DNA of 64,000 bases from the NCBI GenBank assembly GCA_002298995.1, contig DBMO01000077.1:1-64000 (forward strand), written 5' to 3'. The first letter of the stretch is position 1; each line of letters begins with the position of its first letter. The stretch comes from Desulfarculales bacterium UBA696 (GTDB lineage: Bacteria; Desulfobacterota; Syntrophobacteria; Syntrophobacterales; Syntrophobacteraceae). A program made the position numbers and the translations under genes. This document shows positions 33,041 through 42,703 of the stretch, piece by piece. Below the pieces are notes generated by a model. It had not been told where the DNA came from. It made no database searches and worked only from the letters and a program-made list of their open reading frames with translations.

Positions 33041-34117
33041 ATGAAGGAAAAAGTTCAATCGCCAATCTGTCGGGTATCCAATCTGGACGACAATCAAATC
33101 AGAGATTGCAACGGCGGCTTTTCCTGGTGGGGACCTTCGCCCGAAGAGGCCCGGAAGACCATGGTCCAAAAGCCCAAGGGGCTAATTGACAAAAGGACCA
33201 CCATCAAGGACGCGGTTGCAAAGTATGTCAAGGACGGCATGAACCTCGCCATCGGCGGCTTCGTAAATACCCGTCCGCCGGTCGCGCTCATCCACGAAAT
33301 CATCCGCAAGGGCGCAAAAAACCTGACCCTCTCCTTTCAGTCAAACTCGATCTGTCCCGAACTGCTGGCCGGGGCCATGCTTATCGACCCCGCCCACCTT
33401 TCGATAAAAAGAGTCGAGCTTGCCTGGTGGGGCTACGAGGTAATCGGGATCGCTCCTCTTTTCCGGCATCTTTGCCAGAACAGCCTGGTCGAACTCGATG
33501 ACTACACCAACTACGGAATGTCCGCAAGATTCAAGGCTGCCGCCATGGGGCTGGAATTTCTGCCGGTGCGCGACCACGGCGGAGCGGACATGGAGCTGGT
33601 AAACCGGGGCAAAATGATTCAAAGCCCATTTACGGGCAAGAACACCTATCTCGTCCCGGCCTGTTATCCCGACCTCGGGATCTTGAACGTCACGGCAGCC
33701 GACATGCATGGGAACTGCCGCCTTTTCGGCGCACACTGCACGTGCCCCGAGATCGCCATGGCCGCCGCCCATACGGTGGTGACGGCCGAGCAGATAATAC
33801 CTCTCGAAAACATCCGCACCTATCCCAATCTCACCGAGATCCCGTATACGGCCGTCGATGCGGTCATCGAACAGCGCTTCGCGAGCTATCCCGGCGCATG
33901 CTACGGCAATTACTGGTTCGACATGGAGCACATTCTGATGTTCCGCAGCGCATCCGAGGAATTCAGGAAGAGCGGCAATAAGGACCACCTCAAGAAGTAC
34001 TACGACGAGTACATCTTCGGGTGCGAGACCTACGACGACTTCCTGTCCAAGATTCCTTACAGGACGCTTAAGAAGATCAGGGAAATGGACGGCGGTCAGC
34101 CCATGATCCTGTCCTGA
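33041..34117 (+). CDS. CoA transferase alpha subunit (glutaconate CoA-transferase type)
   Basis: A 358-residue family I CoA transferase subunit. After a 40-residue lead, the core begins at KRTTIKDAVAKYVKDGMNLAIGGF with GGFVNTRPPVALIHEIIRKG (about 71-91), as in GctA. Further blocks: GYEVIGIAPLFR (about 130-141), NVTAADMHGNCRLFG (about 216-230) and ACYGNYWFD (about 285-293). It pairs with the next gene, 45 bases downstream. Together they move CoA between acyl-CoA and a free acid; in related anaerobes such pairs act on glutaconate, 3-oxoacids or other dicarboxylates, and the substrate is not determinable here. GGAGG lies eight bases upstream of ATG. Confidence 0.88.
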   Translation: MKEKVQSPICRVSNLDDNQIRDCNGGFSWWGPSPEEARKTMVQKPKGLIDKRTTIKDAVAKYVKDGMNLAIGGFVNTRPPVALIHEIIRKGAKNLTLSFQSNSICPELLAGAMLIDPAHLSIKRVELAWWGYEVIGIAPLFRHLCQNSLVELDDYTNYGMSARFKAAAMGLEFLPVRDHGGADMELVNRGKMIQSPFTGKNTYLVPACYPDLGILNVTAADMHGNCRLFGAHCTCPEIAMAAAHTVVTAEQIIPLENIRTYPNLTEIPYTAVDAVIEQRFASYPGACYGNYWFDMEHILMFRSASEEFRKSGNKDHLKKYYDEYIFGCETYDDFLSKIPYRTLKKIREMDGGQPMILS

Positions 34118-34162
34118 TGCCCTTGCGGATTCACAAGCTGTTCAATAATGGAGGAATAAAAG

Positions 34163-34945
34163 ATGGCCGAGTATACACCATTTGAAATGATAGCCTATAC
34201 GGGATCGAGAGTCCTTGAAGATAATACGATAGTGTTCGTTGGAACAGGTCTTCCAATCATCGCATCGATTCATGCCCAGCTTACCCACGCTCCCGGACTC
34301 GGGATCATCTTCGAGGCCGGTCCGCTGACCCCCGTGCTCGAGATGGGAATGCCCCTCTCGGTTGGCGACACGCGCGCCTGCCGCAAGGCATGCTATCTCA
34401 AAGGACTCTCGTCCGTGTTCGAACTGACCCAGCGGGGCCATGCCGATTACGCATTCATCGGCGGCGCCCAGATCGATATGTACGGAAATGTCAACTCGAC
34501 TTTCGAGGGCGGCACCTACAAGGCCGCCAAGACCAGGTTTCCGGGAAGCGGCGGCGCCGGGGCAATGGCGGCGAACTGCGAAAAATCGATCATCATCATG
34601 GCCCTCGAGCCGCGCCGGTTTACCCCGAAGCTCGACTTCCTGACCAGTATCGGTTTCGGGGACGGCTCGCCGGACTACCGTGAAAAATCGGGTGTTATGG
34701 GCTCCGGTCCATACCGCGTAATCACAAACGAAGCCCTGTTCGGCTTTGACAAGGAAACCCGCCGCATGGTGCTGCTCGAAGCAGCAAAGGGCAGGACCGC
34801 GGAAGACATTCAAAAGAAGGTGAGCTTCGAGCTCCTCATTTCGCCCGACCTCAAGGAAATGACGGAACCGAGCGACAAGGACCTCAAGCTTCTCAGGGAA
34901 GAGTGCGACCCGGACGGCTATTTCCTGGCAAGAAAGCTGAAATAG
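34163..34945 (+). CDS. CoA transferase beta subunit (glutaconate CoA-transferase type)
   Basis: A 260-residue subunit with the catalytic glutamate in IIFEAGPL (about 48-55), the residue that forms the acyl-CoA thioester intermediate in this family. FVGTGLPIIASIHAQLTHAP (about 24-43) and FIGGAQIDMYGNVNST (about 96-111) match GctB. GSGGAGAMAANCEKSIII (about 129-146) is the usual glycine-rich loop. ATG is preceded by ATGGAGGA. Ends with a strong terminator. Active only with the alpha subunit from the preceding gene. Confidence 0.9.
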   Translation: MAEYTPFEMIAYTGSRVLEDNTIVFVGTGLPIIASIHAQLTHAPGLGIIFEAGPLTPVLEMGMPLSVGDTRACRKACYLKGLSSVFELTQRGHADYAFIGGAQIDMYGNVNSTFEGGTYKAAKTRFPGSGGAGAMAANCEKSIIIMALEPRRFTPKLDFLTSIGFGDGSPDYREKSGVMGSGPYRVITNEALFGFDKETRRMVLLEAAKGRTAEDIQKKVSFELLISPDLKEMTEPSDKDLKLLREECDPDGYFLARKLK

Positions 34946-34977
34946 CACGCCATTTTAGCAGACTGATTCAGTTTCCT

Positions 34978-35013
34978 GGACCTCTCCTCGCAATGAGGGG
35001 AGGTCCTTTTTTT
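34978..35013 (+). terminator. Terminator of the CoA transferase operon
   Basis: Twelve-base stem (GGACCTCTCCTC / GAGGGGAGGTCC, one G-T pair) with a GCAAT loop and seven T residues, about 33 bases after the stop codon. Confidence 0.9.
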
Positions 35014-35041
35014 ATTATGGTGCAGGAAAGAAATGCATCAC

Positions 35042-35076
35042 GTGGGGTGGCCACGATACAACCCGTGCCACCCCAC
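35042..35076. repeat. Palindrome family B copy
   Basis: GTGGGGTGGCCACG and CGTGCCACCCCAC arms around ATACAACC, between the CoA transferase terminator and the chemoreceptor gene. Related to 14562-14653 and 37240-37271. Confidence 0.6.
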
Positions 35077-35087
35077 TTTTACCGCGA

Positions 35088-36662
35088 TTAAAAGATGTTG
35101 AAATCCTCGCTGCCGAGTGGAATTTTCTGACCGCCTTTTATCGGATTACCGGCGATCATCACTTTCCCCATGTCTATATGAGGGGTTTTACGCTTTTTAG
35201 GGATGCCGCCGCCCTCCCTCAATTCGCTTGCGGCTCCTCCGATTATGGTTATCAGTTCGTCAACAAAGACCTTCATTTGATCGGCCTGGGCATTCATCTC
35301 TTCGGATGCGGAAGCAGATTCTTCGGCATTCGCGGCGTTTTCCTGGACAACCTTGTCCATCTCGCCAACGGCTTTATTGATTTGCTCTATGCCCTGGGCC
35401 TGCTCGACTGAAGCAGCCGTTATCTCGCCGACCAATCCACCCATCTTCTGCGCGCTGTCGGCCACCTTATAGAACTCGGTGCTCGTTTGATTGACAATCT
35501 CGGAGCCTTCCTTGATCTTTTTTACCGTGCCCTCGATCAGATCGGCGGTATTTCTCGCGGCCTCGGCAGCTCTCATGGCAAGATTTCTCACCTCGTCAGC
35601 CACCACGGCGAACCCTGCTCCGGCCTCGCCCGCGCGCGCTGCCTCCACGGCGGCGTTTAGGGCCAGGAGGTTCGTCTGGAACGCAATCTCGTCAATTGTC
35701 TTGATGATCTTCGATGTTTCCTCGCTTGCCTTCGATATTTCCACCATGGAGGCAGTGAGCTGCCCCATTGAATTGTTCGCATTCGATACCACCTGGCTGG
35801 TTTGCATCATCAATTGATTGGCCTGGTGGGCGTGCTCTGCGTTTTGTTTCGTCATCGAAGACATCTCTTCAAGCGACGAGGAAGTCTCCTCGATTGAGGC
35901 GGCCTGCTGCGATGCTCCTGATGCGAGGTGCTGGCTGGCGCCCGAGACCTGGGTCGAAGCCACTGACACTTGCTCCGAAGCTTCACTGAGGCCCTGAACG
36001 ACCCGATTTATCGGCCGGGTAATCGAAAGCGCAAGATATATTCCGAATACGATCGAAATAATTGTTCCGATTGCGGCGCCTATACAGGTAAATATTACCG
36101 CGCTTGTTGCCGTGGCTTTGTTACTTACTGCCCTGATATTTGCCTGCTCGACCTTTACATTGAGCAATTCGTTCAGGGCGGTCTCGACCTGTTTTGCCAA
36201 AGGCGCCCCCTGGACGTAGAGCAGATCCAGGGCTTCCTGCCTGTTGCCCTCCACGGCAAGTCTAATGATCTTGTCGCGAACCGGATAATATTGTTCCAGG
36301 ACAGCTTTTGCGTCTTGGAACTTCTTTTTTACCTCGGCAGCCCTCATTGTAGGTTCATACTTGTTCAGCGCATCGTTAAATGTCTTGTCCAATTGCCGTA
36401 TAGCCTCTACATGGTCTTTGGGGTCCTTTTCCATCATATATCTAGCTATGAAGATATCTTTTATGCGGTTGCGGCTTAACTGAAAAGCAAGCAAACCGTC
36501 GGACATGTCCCCCATGGGCTTGGTACACAGCTCATACATTTCGGAATCGGCTTTCTCAATGAGGTTTATTTTCGTTACCCCAATGTAGCAGATAAAAACT
36601 GCGATAAAAGATCCAATCAAAAACCCACCTATAATCTTTGTACTAAGTTTCATGCTTCTCAT
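35088..36662 (-). CDS. Methyl-accepting chemotaxis protein
   Basis: A 524-residue chemoreceptor. Helix one (about 10-30), a periplasmic four-helix-bundle sensor (about 31-185), helix two (about 187-212), a short HAMP (about 213-265), then the cytoplasmic signalling hairpin. The hairpin tip EIAFQTNLLALNAAVEAARA and GFAVVADEVRNLAMRA (about 322-362) binds CheA/CheW. Low-complexity Ala/Ser/Gln stretches before and after hold likely methylation sites. The tail ends SEDFNIF with no CheR-tethering pentapeptide. The ligand is unknown. ATG 36662 has AAAGGG eight bases upstream; an ATG three codons later is possible. No che genes are nearby. Confidence 0.93.
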   Translation of the reverse strand: MRSMKLSTKIIGGFLIGSFIAVFICYIGVTKINLIEKADSEMYELCTKPMGDMSDGLLAFQLSRNRIKDIFIARYMMEKDPKDHVEAIRQLDKTFNDALNKYEPTMRAAEVKKKFQDAKAVLEQYYPVRDKIIRLAVEGNRQEALDLLYVQGAPLAKQVETALNELLNVKVEQANIRAVSNKATATSAVIFTCIGAAIGTIISIVFGIYLALSITRPINRVVQGLSEASEQVSVASTQVSGASQHLASGASQQAASIEETSSSLEEMSSMTKQNAEHAHQANQLMMQTSQVVSNANNSMGQLTASMVEISKASEETSKIIKTIDEIAFQTNLLALNAAVEAARAGEAGAGFAVVADEVRNLAMRAAEAARNTADLIEGTVKKIKEGSEIVNQTSTEFYKVADSAQKMGGLVGEITAASVEQAQGIEQINKAVGEMDKVVQENAANAEESASASEEMNAQADQMKVFVDELITIIGGAASELREGGGIPKKRKTPHIDMGKVMIAGNPIKGGQKIPLGSEDFNIF

Positions 36663-37390
36663 TATTTGGCCCTTTCACAGAGAATGATCACAGTTTCACA
36701 ATGAGATTTCACGAACAATAGGGCAATCAAATGCGATGAAACCAGTCCTTGAACATGTTACATTAAGCCTCATAAATCTTTTTACTTTTTTTATGACAAA
36801 CGTCTTGTCCCTCCCCCGTATTTTCATGAAGTTCCCTGCATTTTTGGAAGCACCGGAATCTGGGCGTAATTCTCCGTCAAAGCATGGACCAGTTTGACAA
36901 TCCATCTCTGCCACAGATGCTTCTAAAACTTATGTTTTATTGGGGGGATACACTGCAATCGGCGGTCATGAAAATATGCATTAAACTTTTTTGACATTTG
37001 TGCCAAACAAATTCAGTTGTACTAGCCAGTATCAAGCGAATGTGAGAGCCAGATGGGAAAAGTTGTCCTACTAACCAGGTTCGTTCCTGTGAATTGCTAT
37101 TCTCGGCTAATCGCTCGCACTTCTCTGCTTCACACCCGATCCGAGTAGGTGTCAAAAGAGAAATATAGGTGGGATAACATAGGGAGACATGAACAAAAAG
37201 AAGAGGACTCGGGCCATAATAACGCCGTTTTGCCACTGCAGGGTGGGCACGATAAAACCAGTGCTCACCCTTGCCTTTTTTCAAAATGCGGGATCGACAT
37301 AATCTGGCCGAAAGTGAAGGAAAACTTCCGTGCCTTGGCGGAGGGGGTTGGGGTTGGAAAGGATTCAGTCCAGCCGGCGATTTTAGAGGT
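36663..37390. other. Intergenic region with palindrome family B copy
   Basis: No gene is supported. A palindrome lies at 37240-37271. The stretch 37284-37350 resembles the repeat-rich DNA near 32490-32550. Promoter(s) for the chemoreceptor should be at its left end but no clear boxes were assigned. Confidence 0.4.
37240..37271. repeat. Palindrome family B copy
   Basis: AGGGTGGGCAC and GTGCTCACCCT arms around GATAAAACCA. The core GATAAAAC is shared with the arms of the 14562-14653 inverted repeat. Confidence 0.6.
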
Positions 37391-37771
37391 TTACTTCTCG
37401 ATTACCACGAAAGCCGCACCGTAGTCGCCGTCGTCGGTCAGGCTAAGGTGCCAGGATGTTATGCCGAGTTCGGCGCAGTATTGCGCGGCGCGGTCGGAGA
37501 GAAATATCTGGGGTTTTCCAAGCTTATCGGCGCGAATTTCCATATCATGCCAGAGGACGGGCGCTCGAAGCCCGAGTCCAAGCGCCTTCACGAACGCCTC
37601 TTTTGCGGCAAATCGAAGGGCGAGGCAGGGTATCTTGTTCTTTCTCTTCGAACAAAAGTCGATTTCGGCAGGCGTGAAGACCCTGATCTCGAAGCGCTCC
37701 CCCCACCGCTCGATAAGCGTTTTCAACCGCTCTATCTTCACCAGGTCGGTACCGACTCCAAAAATCGGCAT
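37391..37771 (-). CDS. acpS: Holo-[acyl-carrier-protein] synthase
   Basis: A 126-residue 4'-phosphopantetheinyl transferase of the AcpS type. The metal-binding Asp is in FGVGTDLVKIERL (about 4-16) and the catalytic WFAAKEA-like block reads LRFAAKEAFVKALGLGL (about 52-68). It attaches phosphopantetheine from CoA to ACP. Last gene of the phoH-to-acpS operon, starting six bases after pdxJ ends. Length is normal. Confidence 0.94.
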   Translation of the reverse strand: MPIFGVGTDLVKIERLKTLIERWGERFEIRVFTPAEIDFCSKRKNKIPCLALRFAAKEAFVKALGLGLRAPVLWHDMEIRADKLGKPQIFLSDRAAQYCAELGITSWHLSLTDDGDYGAAFVVIEK

Positions 37772-37777
37772 AGTCGA

Positions 37778-38491
37778 TCAGCTCACCAGTTGGACCATCT
37801 CGCGAACGGCCCGTTCCATGCCTACCAGGATGGCCCGAGCCATTATCGAATGGCCGATGCTGAATTCCTCGATTTCTTTGATACCGCGAAGCCAGTGAAC
37901 GTTCTGGTAGTCCACCCCGTGGCCGGCATGCACCCCGATCCCGAGTTTTTGCGCAAGGCGGGCGGCGGTGACTATCCGCTCGTACTCTTCCTGGCGGCGC
38001 GAAAAGGAGCGCGCTTCGGCAAAGGTCCCGGTATGAATTTCAATATAGTCGGATTCGAGCCGGTGGGCCGATTTGATGTGCTTTGGGTCGGGATCGATGA
38101 AAAGGCTTACCGCTATTCCAGCGCCGTGAAGGGTCCCGACAACCTCGACCAGCGACTGCTCGAAATGAACAACGTCAAGGCCGCCCTCGGTGGTAAGTTC
38201 CTGGCGCTTTTCGGGAACCAGGGTTACCACATCGGGCTTAATTTTGCGCGCAATCTCAACCATCTCCTTCGTGGCGGCCATCTCGAGGTTGAGCTTTGTC
38301 TTGACGGTCTCACGCAGTACGGCTACATCCCTGTCCTGAATATGGCGGCGGTCCTCCCGCAGGTGCACGACTATCCCGTGCGCCCCTCCGAATTCGGCGA
38401 GCGCCGCCGCGATAACCGGGTCGGGTTCCTTGGCCAGACGCGCCTGGCGCACCGTTGCGACATGATCGACGTTTACCGCTAGCCTTGCCAA
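37778..38491 (-). CDS. pdxJ: Pyridoxine 5'-phosphate synthase
   Basis: A 237-residue TIM-barrel enzyme that condenses 1-deoxyxylulose 5-phosphate with 3-amino-2-oxopropyl phosphate to give pyridoxine phosphate. Signature stretches: LAVNVDHVATVRQAR (about 4-18), HLREDRRHIQDRDV (about 43-56), TLVPEKRQELTTEGGLD (about 90-106) and GVHAGHGVDYQNV (about 185-197). It starts at TTG, supported by GAAGGAG five bases upstream. Lies 12 bases after ybeY and six before acpS. Confidence 0.96.
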   Translation of the reverse strand: MARLAVNVDHVATVRQARLAKEPDPVIAAALAEFGGAHGIVVHLREDRRHIQDRDVAVLRETVKTKLNLEMAATKEMVEIARKIKPDVVTLVPEKRQELTTEGGLDVVHFEQSLVEVVGTLHGAGIAVSLFIDPDPKHIKSAHRLESDYIEIHTGTFAEARSFSRRQEEYERIVTAARLAQKLGIGVHAGHGVDYQNVHWLRGIKEIEEFSIGHSIMARAILVGMERAVREMVQLVS

Positions 38492-38503
38492 TCTATCTCC
38501 TTC

Positions 38504-38989
38504 TTAAAGCTCTTGTTTTTCCCCGAAAAACCATGCGAATTCATCGCCTGAGTGCCCGAGCAGGGAAAGCAATCCCTCGGTTTTATGCCTCATTTCAAGG
38601 GCTTGCCGCTCCCCTGCTTCATGATTGAAGCCCAAGAGGTGCAGAATACCATGAATGAGAAGAAGGTCGATAACGGATTCGAGGGAAGCGCCGGTCTCAT
38701 CGCTTATCGAGCGGGCCGTTTCGGCGGAAATCACAACGTCTCCGAGCATCTGGTTGCAGACGTCGGCGAATTCGCCTTCCAGCATCGGAAAGGAGAGCAC
38801 GTCGGTAGGGCGGTCAACCTGGCGGTATTCGAAATTGATCTCCGCCATTTCGGCGTCGTCGACAATTACAATGCTAAGCTCCGCCTTAGTGTATCCCAAG
38901 GCGTTTAAGATCTGTTTTGCCGCGTTCCCTGTTCGTGCCCGTTTTATCTTTATCCTGCTTTGTTTCACGCTGAGCTGGATCAGCGGCAT
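38504..38989 (-). CDS. ybeY: Endoribonuclease YbeY
   Basis: A 161-residue metalloprotein for 16S rRNA 3'-end processing and ribosome quality control. The zinc site is HGILHLLGFNHE (about 112-123), where the usual Asp of GYDH is Asn; the three histidines are kept. DRPTDVLSFPM (about 59-69) is the other family block. I start it at ATG 38989 with AAAGGA eight bases upstream; this places the start about 104 bases inside the end of the 7TM-HD gene, so the two are translationally interlocked. Confidence 0.92.
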   Translation of the reverse strand: MPLIQLSVKQSRIKIKRARTGNAAKQILNALGYTKAELSIVIVDDAEMAEINFEYRQVDRPTDVLSFPMLEGEFADVCNQMLGDVVISAETARSISDETGASLESVIDLLLIHGILHLLGFNHEAGERQALEMRHKTEGLLSLLGHSGDEFAWFFGEKQEL

Positions 38990-41378
38990 CCGCTTTTCCT
39001 TTGCCGTTGGCCATCGGGTATTCAATTCTCTTATGATGGATCGTGGCCAAAATCTGGTTGAAATGCTTAGCAATCTGGTGGAGGTCTTTCAGGGTGAGTT
39101 CACAATCATCGAGCTGGCCGTCGCTGAATATACTGTTTATCAGCCTGTTCACCTGGCCCTTGATCCTTGCCGGCGTCGGCTCGGTGAGCGATCTGCAGGC
39201 GGCTTCGACCACGTCGGCGAGCATCACCAGCCCTGCTTCCTTGGTCTGAGGTTTGGGGCCGGGGTAGCGGTAGTCGTCCATTTCTATGGGAGGCAGCAGT
39301 GTAGCCCTGGGATTTTGGGCCTTTGCCTTTTCGCGGGACTCGACGGCCTTGTTGTAGAAATAAGAAATAAAGCTCTGCCCGTGGTGCTGGCTGATTATAT
39401 TGATGATCTCCTTGCCCAGGCGGTGCTGCTTTGCCAGCTCCACTCCATCCTTTACGTGAGAGATCAAGATCAGGCTGCTCATCGAGGGAGCCAGTTTCTC
39501 ATGGCGATTTTCGCGGTCTACCTGGTTTTCAATGAAATAGAGCGGCTTTCTGGTCTTCCCGATATCGTGGTAGTAGGCGGCGACCTTGGCAAGGAGCGAG
39601 TTGGCTCCAATGGATTTCGCTGCCGCCTCGACCATGTTGCCCACGATTATGCTGTGATGGTATGTCCCCGGAGCCTCGACCATGAGGCCCTGCAAAAGGG
39701 GCTGGTCCATCGTGGCAAGTTCGAGCAGCTTTATATCGGTTGTGTAGCCGAACAGCATTTCAGCCAGAGGTGAGAAACCGGTAACAAGCATACCGGCGAA
39801 AATTCCCCCGGAGAGCCCAAAGAAGGCATTTGTGACAACCCTCAAAAATACCCACTGGTCCTGCAAAAATGCGCTCAGCACGATCAGGATCACATTTGCA
39901 AGCCCAACCAGAAGGCCCGCCTTTATGGGCGCCATGCGGTTCCTGCAGGGCGAGACCCCATGAGCGGCAACGAAGGAGCCGATCATGAAGTAGAAAAAGA
40001 GCCCGAAGTCTTTGCCGAAAATCATTCCGGCGAACAGGGTAAAGACTAGCGAAAAAATGAGCGACACCGTTACGCCGAAGAAAATGCAAGCCGTCATCGC
40101 TCCGGCGCTGAGAGGCACCGCATATAAGAATGTCTTCGCGGAGAAAGGTCCGTAATTGTCGCCTATAAGATCTCCGACCAGCAATCCGGCGCGGCAGAGC
40201 ATGAGCAGGAAAACCAGCATGATGCCCAGAAAGAGCATGTCGTAGAAATCCATGCGAATCAAGGGCAGGTGGCGCTTGATTACCTGCACCACCACGCCGA
40301 TGCACACGGCGTTGAATGCAAAGAGGGTGAAAAATACGAACAGGAAGTGCTTATCGGCTCCGCCAGTCTGGTGGAATCTAAGCTTTAGCATTTCCTCGGC
40401 GCCGATTCTCTGGCCTTCGCGCACCAGCATCTCGTTTCGCGAGATTTTGATAAAGACCGGCTTTACCGATAGATAGGCCTCCTCGCGCCTCCTGTCGGTC
40501 TCATCGAGGTTGAATGTCAGGTTCGGCTGGAGAAGCTGCGAAACAAGGGAGGTGATTGCCATCATCTCCTTTACGTCTCGCCCGGCCTCAATTGCCTGCA
40601 TTACTATGAGCTTGCGCGTTTCTTCCAGGTCTGAATATGGAAATGGCGGCGGCACCATGAACTCTTCGCCGGACCCGATTTTGCGTATTACGAGGCTGTC
40701 GCCTCGGTTTTGCCGCACCCAGGCCTTTGTTGACACGATCCCGCGGTCTAGGGAGTTCTTTATGATCTGGGCGACCCGAAGTTGGACATCAAGATTAAAT
40801 TGCCTCTCCAGCAGGCTCGTGAATATTTCGCCCGAGATCTGGCACCCCAGCGCCCCCTCCAGGTCCTTCTTTTTTCGCAGGATGTGCTGGCCCGCGCTCG
40901 ATAGTACCAGGGAAGAGAGGTTTTCAGGGGCTATATGGGTCCCTGTCGTTATCTTCTCGTCGGAGATTCCTGAAAGAGACTGTGAATCGAGGCTTGTAAG
41001 ATAGTCGCGCATCAGATTGAAGGCGTTTTCGAGCCTTTCCACAATCTGGCCCGACAGGCCTTCATCGAGGTCGTAGACAATCACCGATTGCCGAACGGCC
41101 TCTTCGCGCTTCTTTGCGGTAGCTTCCTCGTCCTCGACAAGGAAGTCCCTTTTCGCCTTGATGTTTTGGTCACATACGTCCCCAAGGCGCAAACAGGGAC
41201 TTTCAACGGTAAAGGACGGTGTCATGAGCACCGCGAGCACCAAACTTACAACAGTCAGCAGCAGGGCCTTGCGGCAGTAGATTTGCTCGAAACGGCATGA
41301 AAGGATTTTTGCCAGAAAAACAGGCTTGGGCTTTTTTCTGATGGCGCTTTTCTCGGAATCCCGCTTTTCCCGATCCAT
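38886..41378 (-). CDS. 7TM-HD family phosphohydrolase (PgpH-like)
   Basis: About 830 residues: one N-terminal helix (about 40-58), a large extracytoplasmic domain (about 60-330), seven helices (about 345-560), then an HD domain. The HD metal site starts at GTYHHSIIVGNMVEAAA, with YYHDIGKTRKPLYF (HD) and ILISHVKDGVELA following, and HHGQSFISYFYNKA closing it. Proteins of this type degrade cyclic di-AMP. Order phoH-PgpH-ybeY is widely conserved. The tail after the HD domain (last 40 residues) is Lys/Asp/Arg-rich and overlaps ybeY. ATG 41378 is used; a TTG two codons earlier abuts the phoH stop. Confidence 0.9.
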   Translation of the reverse strand: MDREKRDSEKSAIRKKPKPVFLAKILSCRFEQIYCRKALLLTVVSLVLAVLMTPSFTVESPCLRLGDVCDQNIKAKRDFLVEDEEATAKKREEAVRQSVIVYDLDEGLSGQIVERLENAFNLMRDYLTSLDSQSLSGISDEKITTGTHIAPENLSSLVLSSAGQHILRKKKDLEGALGCQISGEIFTSLLERQFNLDVQLRVAQIIKNSLDRGIVSTKAWVRQNRGDSLVIRKIGSGEEFMVPPPFPYSDLEETRKLIVMQAIEAGRDVKEMMAITSLVSQLLQPNLTFNLDETDRRREEAYLSVKPVFIKISRNEMLVREGQRIGAEEMLKLRFHQTGGADKHFLFVFFTLFAFNAVCIGVVVQVIKRHLPLIRMDFYDMLFLGIMLVFLLMLCRAGLLVGDLIGDNYGPFSAKTFLYAVPLSAGAMTACIFFGVTVSLIFSLVFTLFAGMIFGKDFGLFFYFMIGSFVAAHGVSPCRNRMAPIKAGLLVGLANVILIVLSAFLQDQWVFLRVVTNAFFGLSGGIFAGMLVTGFSPLAEMLFGYTTDIKLLELATMDQPLLQGLMVEAPGTYHHSIIVGNMVEAAAKSIGANSLLAKVAAYYHDIGKTRKPLYFIENQVDRENRHEKLAPSMSSLILISHVKDGVELAKQHRLGKEIINIISQHHGQSFISYFYNKAVESREKAKAQNPRATLLPPIEMDDYRYPGPKPQTKEAGLVMLADVVEAACRSLTEPTPARIKGQVNRLINSIFSDGQLDDCELTLKDLHQIAKHFNQILATIHHKRIEYPMANGKGKADAADPAQRETKQDKDKTGTNRERGKTDLKRLGIH

Positions 41379-41384
41379 GCTCAA

Positions 41385-42434
41385 TTAGCCTCTCTCAGAG
41401 TTCCTATCGGGCTGGACTCGCCGTTTTTCCGCCTTCTCGTACGCATCGATTATGTCCTGCACCAGGCGGTGCCGCACAACGTCGCGCTTGCTGAAATATA
41501 CCATGCTTATGCCCGGAACGCCTTCAAGCAGGTCAATGGCCTCGATGAGTCCGGAAGGCTTGTTCTCGGGCAGGTCTATCTGCGTTATGTCCCCTGTTAT
41601 AACCGCCTTGGAACCCATTCCGAGCCTCGTTAGAAACATCTTCATCTGCTCGGCTGTCGTATTCTGGGCTTCGTCGAGAATAACAAAAGCATCATTCAAG
41701 GTGCGCCCGCGCATGAAAGCAAGCGGCGCGACCTCGATCGCCCCTCTTTGAATTAGGTTGCTCGCCCTTTCGAAGTCCATCATATCGTGAAGGGCGTCAT
41801 AGAGCGGGCGTAAATAGGGATTCACTTTCTCAGCCAGGTCGCCGGGAAGGAAGCCAAGCTTTTCCCCCGCTTCGACCGCCGGGCGCACCAGCACGATGCG
41901 GCGGACATATTCCTTTGCCATCGCCGCAACGGCCATTGCCATTGCAAGGTAGGTCTTTCCAGTACCCGCCGGACCCACCCCAAAGACAATATCGTTGTGG
42001 CGAATAGATTCCAGGTACTCCTTCTGTCTTATGCTCTTCGGAGTTATTATCCTTTTGCTTGAAGCAATAAAGACCTGGTCGAGAAATATATCTTTGAGGC
42101 GCCGGTTGATGTTATCTTTAAGTACTTGAGCGGCAAACACTATGTCGCTGACAAAGATCGGATAGCCGCCGCGAATCAGGTCGGCTAGTTCGTTGATGAG
42201 CCGCTCGCCAAGCTCGACATCTTCCCGCGGACCGGTCACCGTGAACTGGTTCCCCCGCAGGTGAACCTTGATTTCGAGCTGTTTTTCAATTGCCTTTAAA
42301 TTATTATTTTGCTCTCCGGCAAGCTGCTGGACAAGGCGGTTGTCTTCAAAAGAGATCTGGACGGATGTTTCGCAGCCGTCTTTAACTTTGGACTGAACAG
42401 CCAATATGCTTTCACCTCGCAGCGGGCCGATCAT
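41385..42434 (-). CDS. phoH: PhoH-family ATPase
   Basis: About 349 residues. An N-terminal KH-like part with LEIKVHLRGNQFTVTG precedes the P-loop ATPase: GPAGTGKTYLAMAMAV (Walker A), VRPAVEAGEKLGFLPGDLAEK, AFVILDEAQNTT (Walker B) and VITGDITQIDLP. These are the hallmark blocks of PhoH, an RNA-related ATPase found with YbeY. The ATG at 42434 is chosen because the extended -10 box lies just upstream, at 42471-42476, which would put any longer reading outside the transcript. First gene of the operon ending at acpS. Confidence 0.93.
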   Translation of the reverse strand: MIGPLRGESILAVQSKVKDGCETSVQISFEDNRLVQQLAGEQNNNLKAIEKQLEIKVHLRGNQFTVTGPREDVELGERLINELADLIRGGYPIFVSDIVFAAQVLKDNINRRLKDIFLDQVFIASSKRIITPKSIRQKEYLESIRHNDIVFGVGPAGTGKTYLAMAMAVAAMAKEYVRRIVLVRPAVEAGEKLGFLPGDLAEKVNPYLRPLYDALHDMMDFERASNLIQRGAIEVAPLAFMRGRTLNDAFVILDEAQNTTAEQMKMFLTRLGMGSKAVITGDITQIDLPENKPSGLIEAIDLLEGVPGISMVYFSKRDVVRHRLVQDIIDAYEKAEKRRVQPDRNSERG

Positions 42435-42470
42435 GGCCTGGATTTTTGGGATCGATATTATTATCACGCA

Positions 42471-42476
42471 ATTATA
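42471..42476 (-). promoter_or_regulatory. Extended -10 promoter of the phoH operon
   Basis: On the minus strand TGTTATAAT is an extended -10 (TGnTATAAT); TTGCAA lies 19 bases before it. Transcription would start near 42464, 30 bases ahead of the phoH ATG. Confidence 0.6.
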
Positions 42477-42703
42477 ACACTTACAACAATCTCTTTTGCA
42501 ATTGTCCGCGCCCACCCCGAAGATGGAGAATATTTTTTATACGATCCAGATGGACCCGGAATCATTGACGATTTAAAGATACTGGACACTTTCGAGTCCA
42601 GGATCTAAACTAACAGGTCGTAAAAAAAGCACCTGACCATGAAAATAAATCCGATCCACGTCCATTTAAGACTCGGGATCCTATTCGGAGATCATCTTAT
42701 CCC

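Noticed and set aside
38655..39773. 372-codon plus-strand frame
   Set aside because: Antisense to ybeY and the 7TM-HD gene, both well supported.
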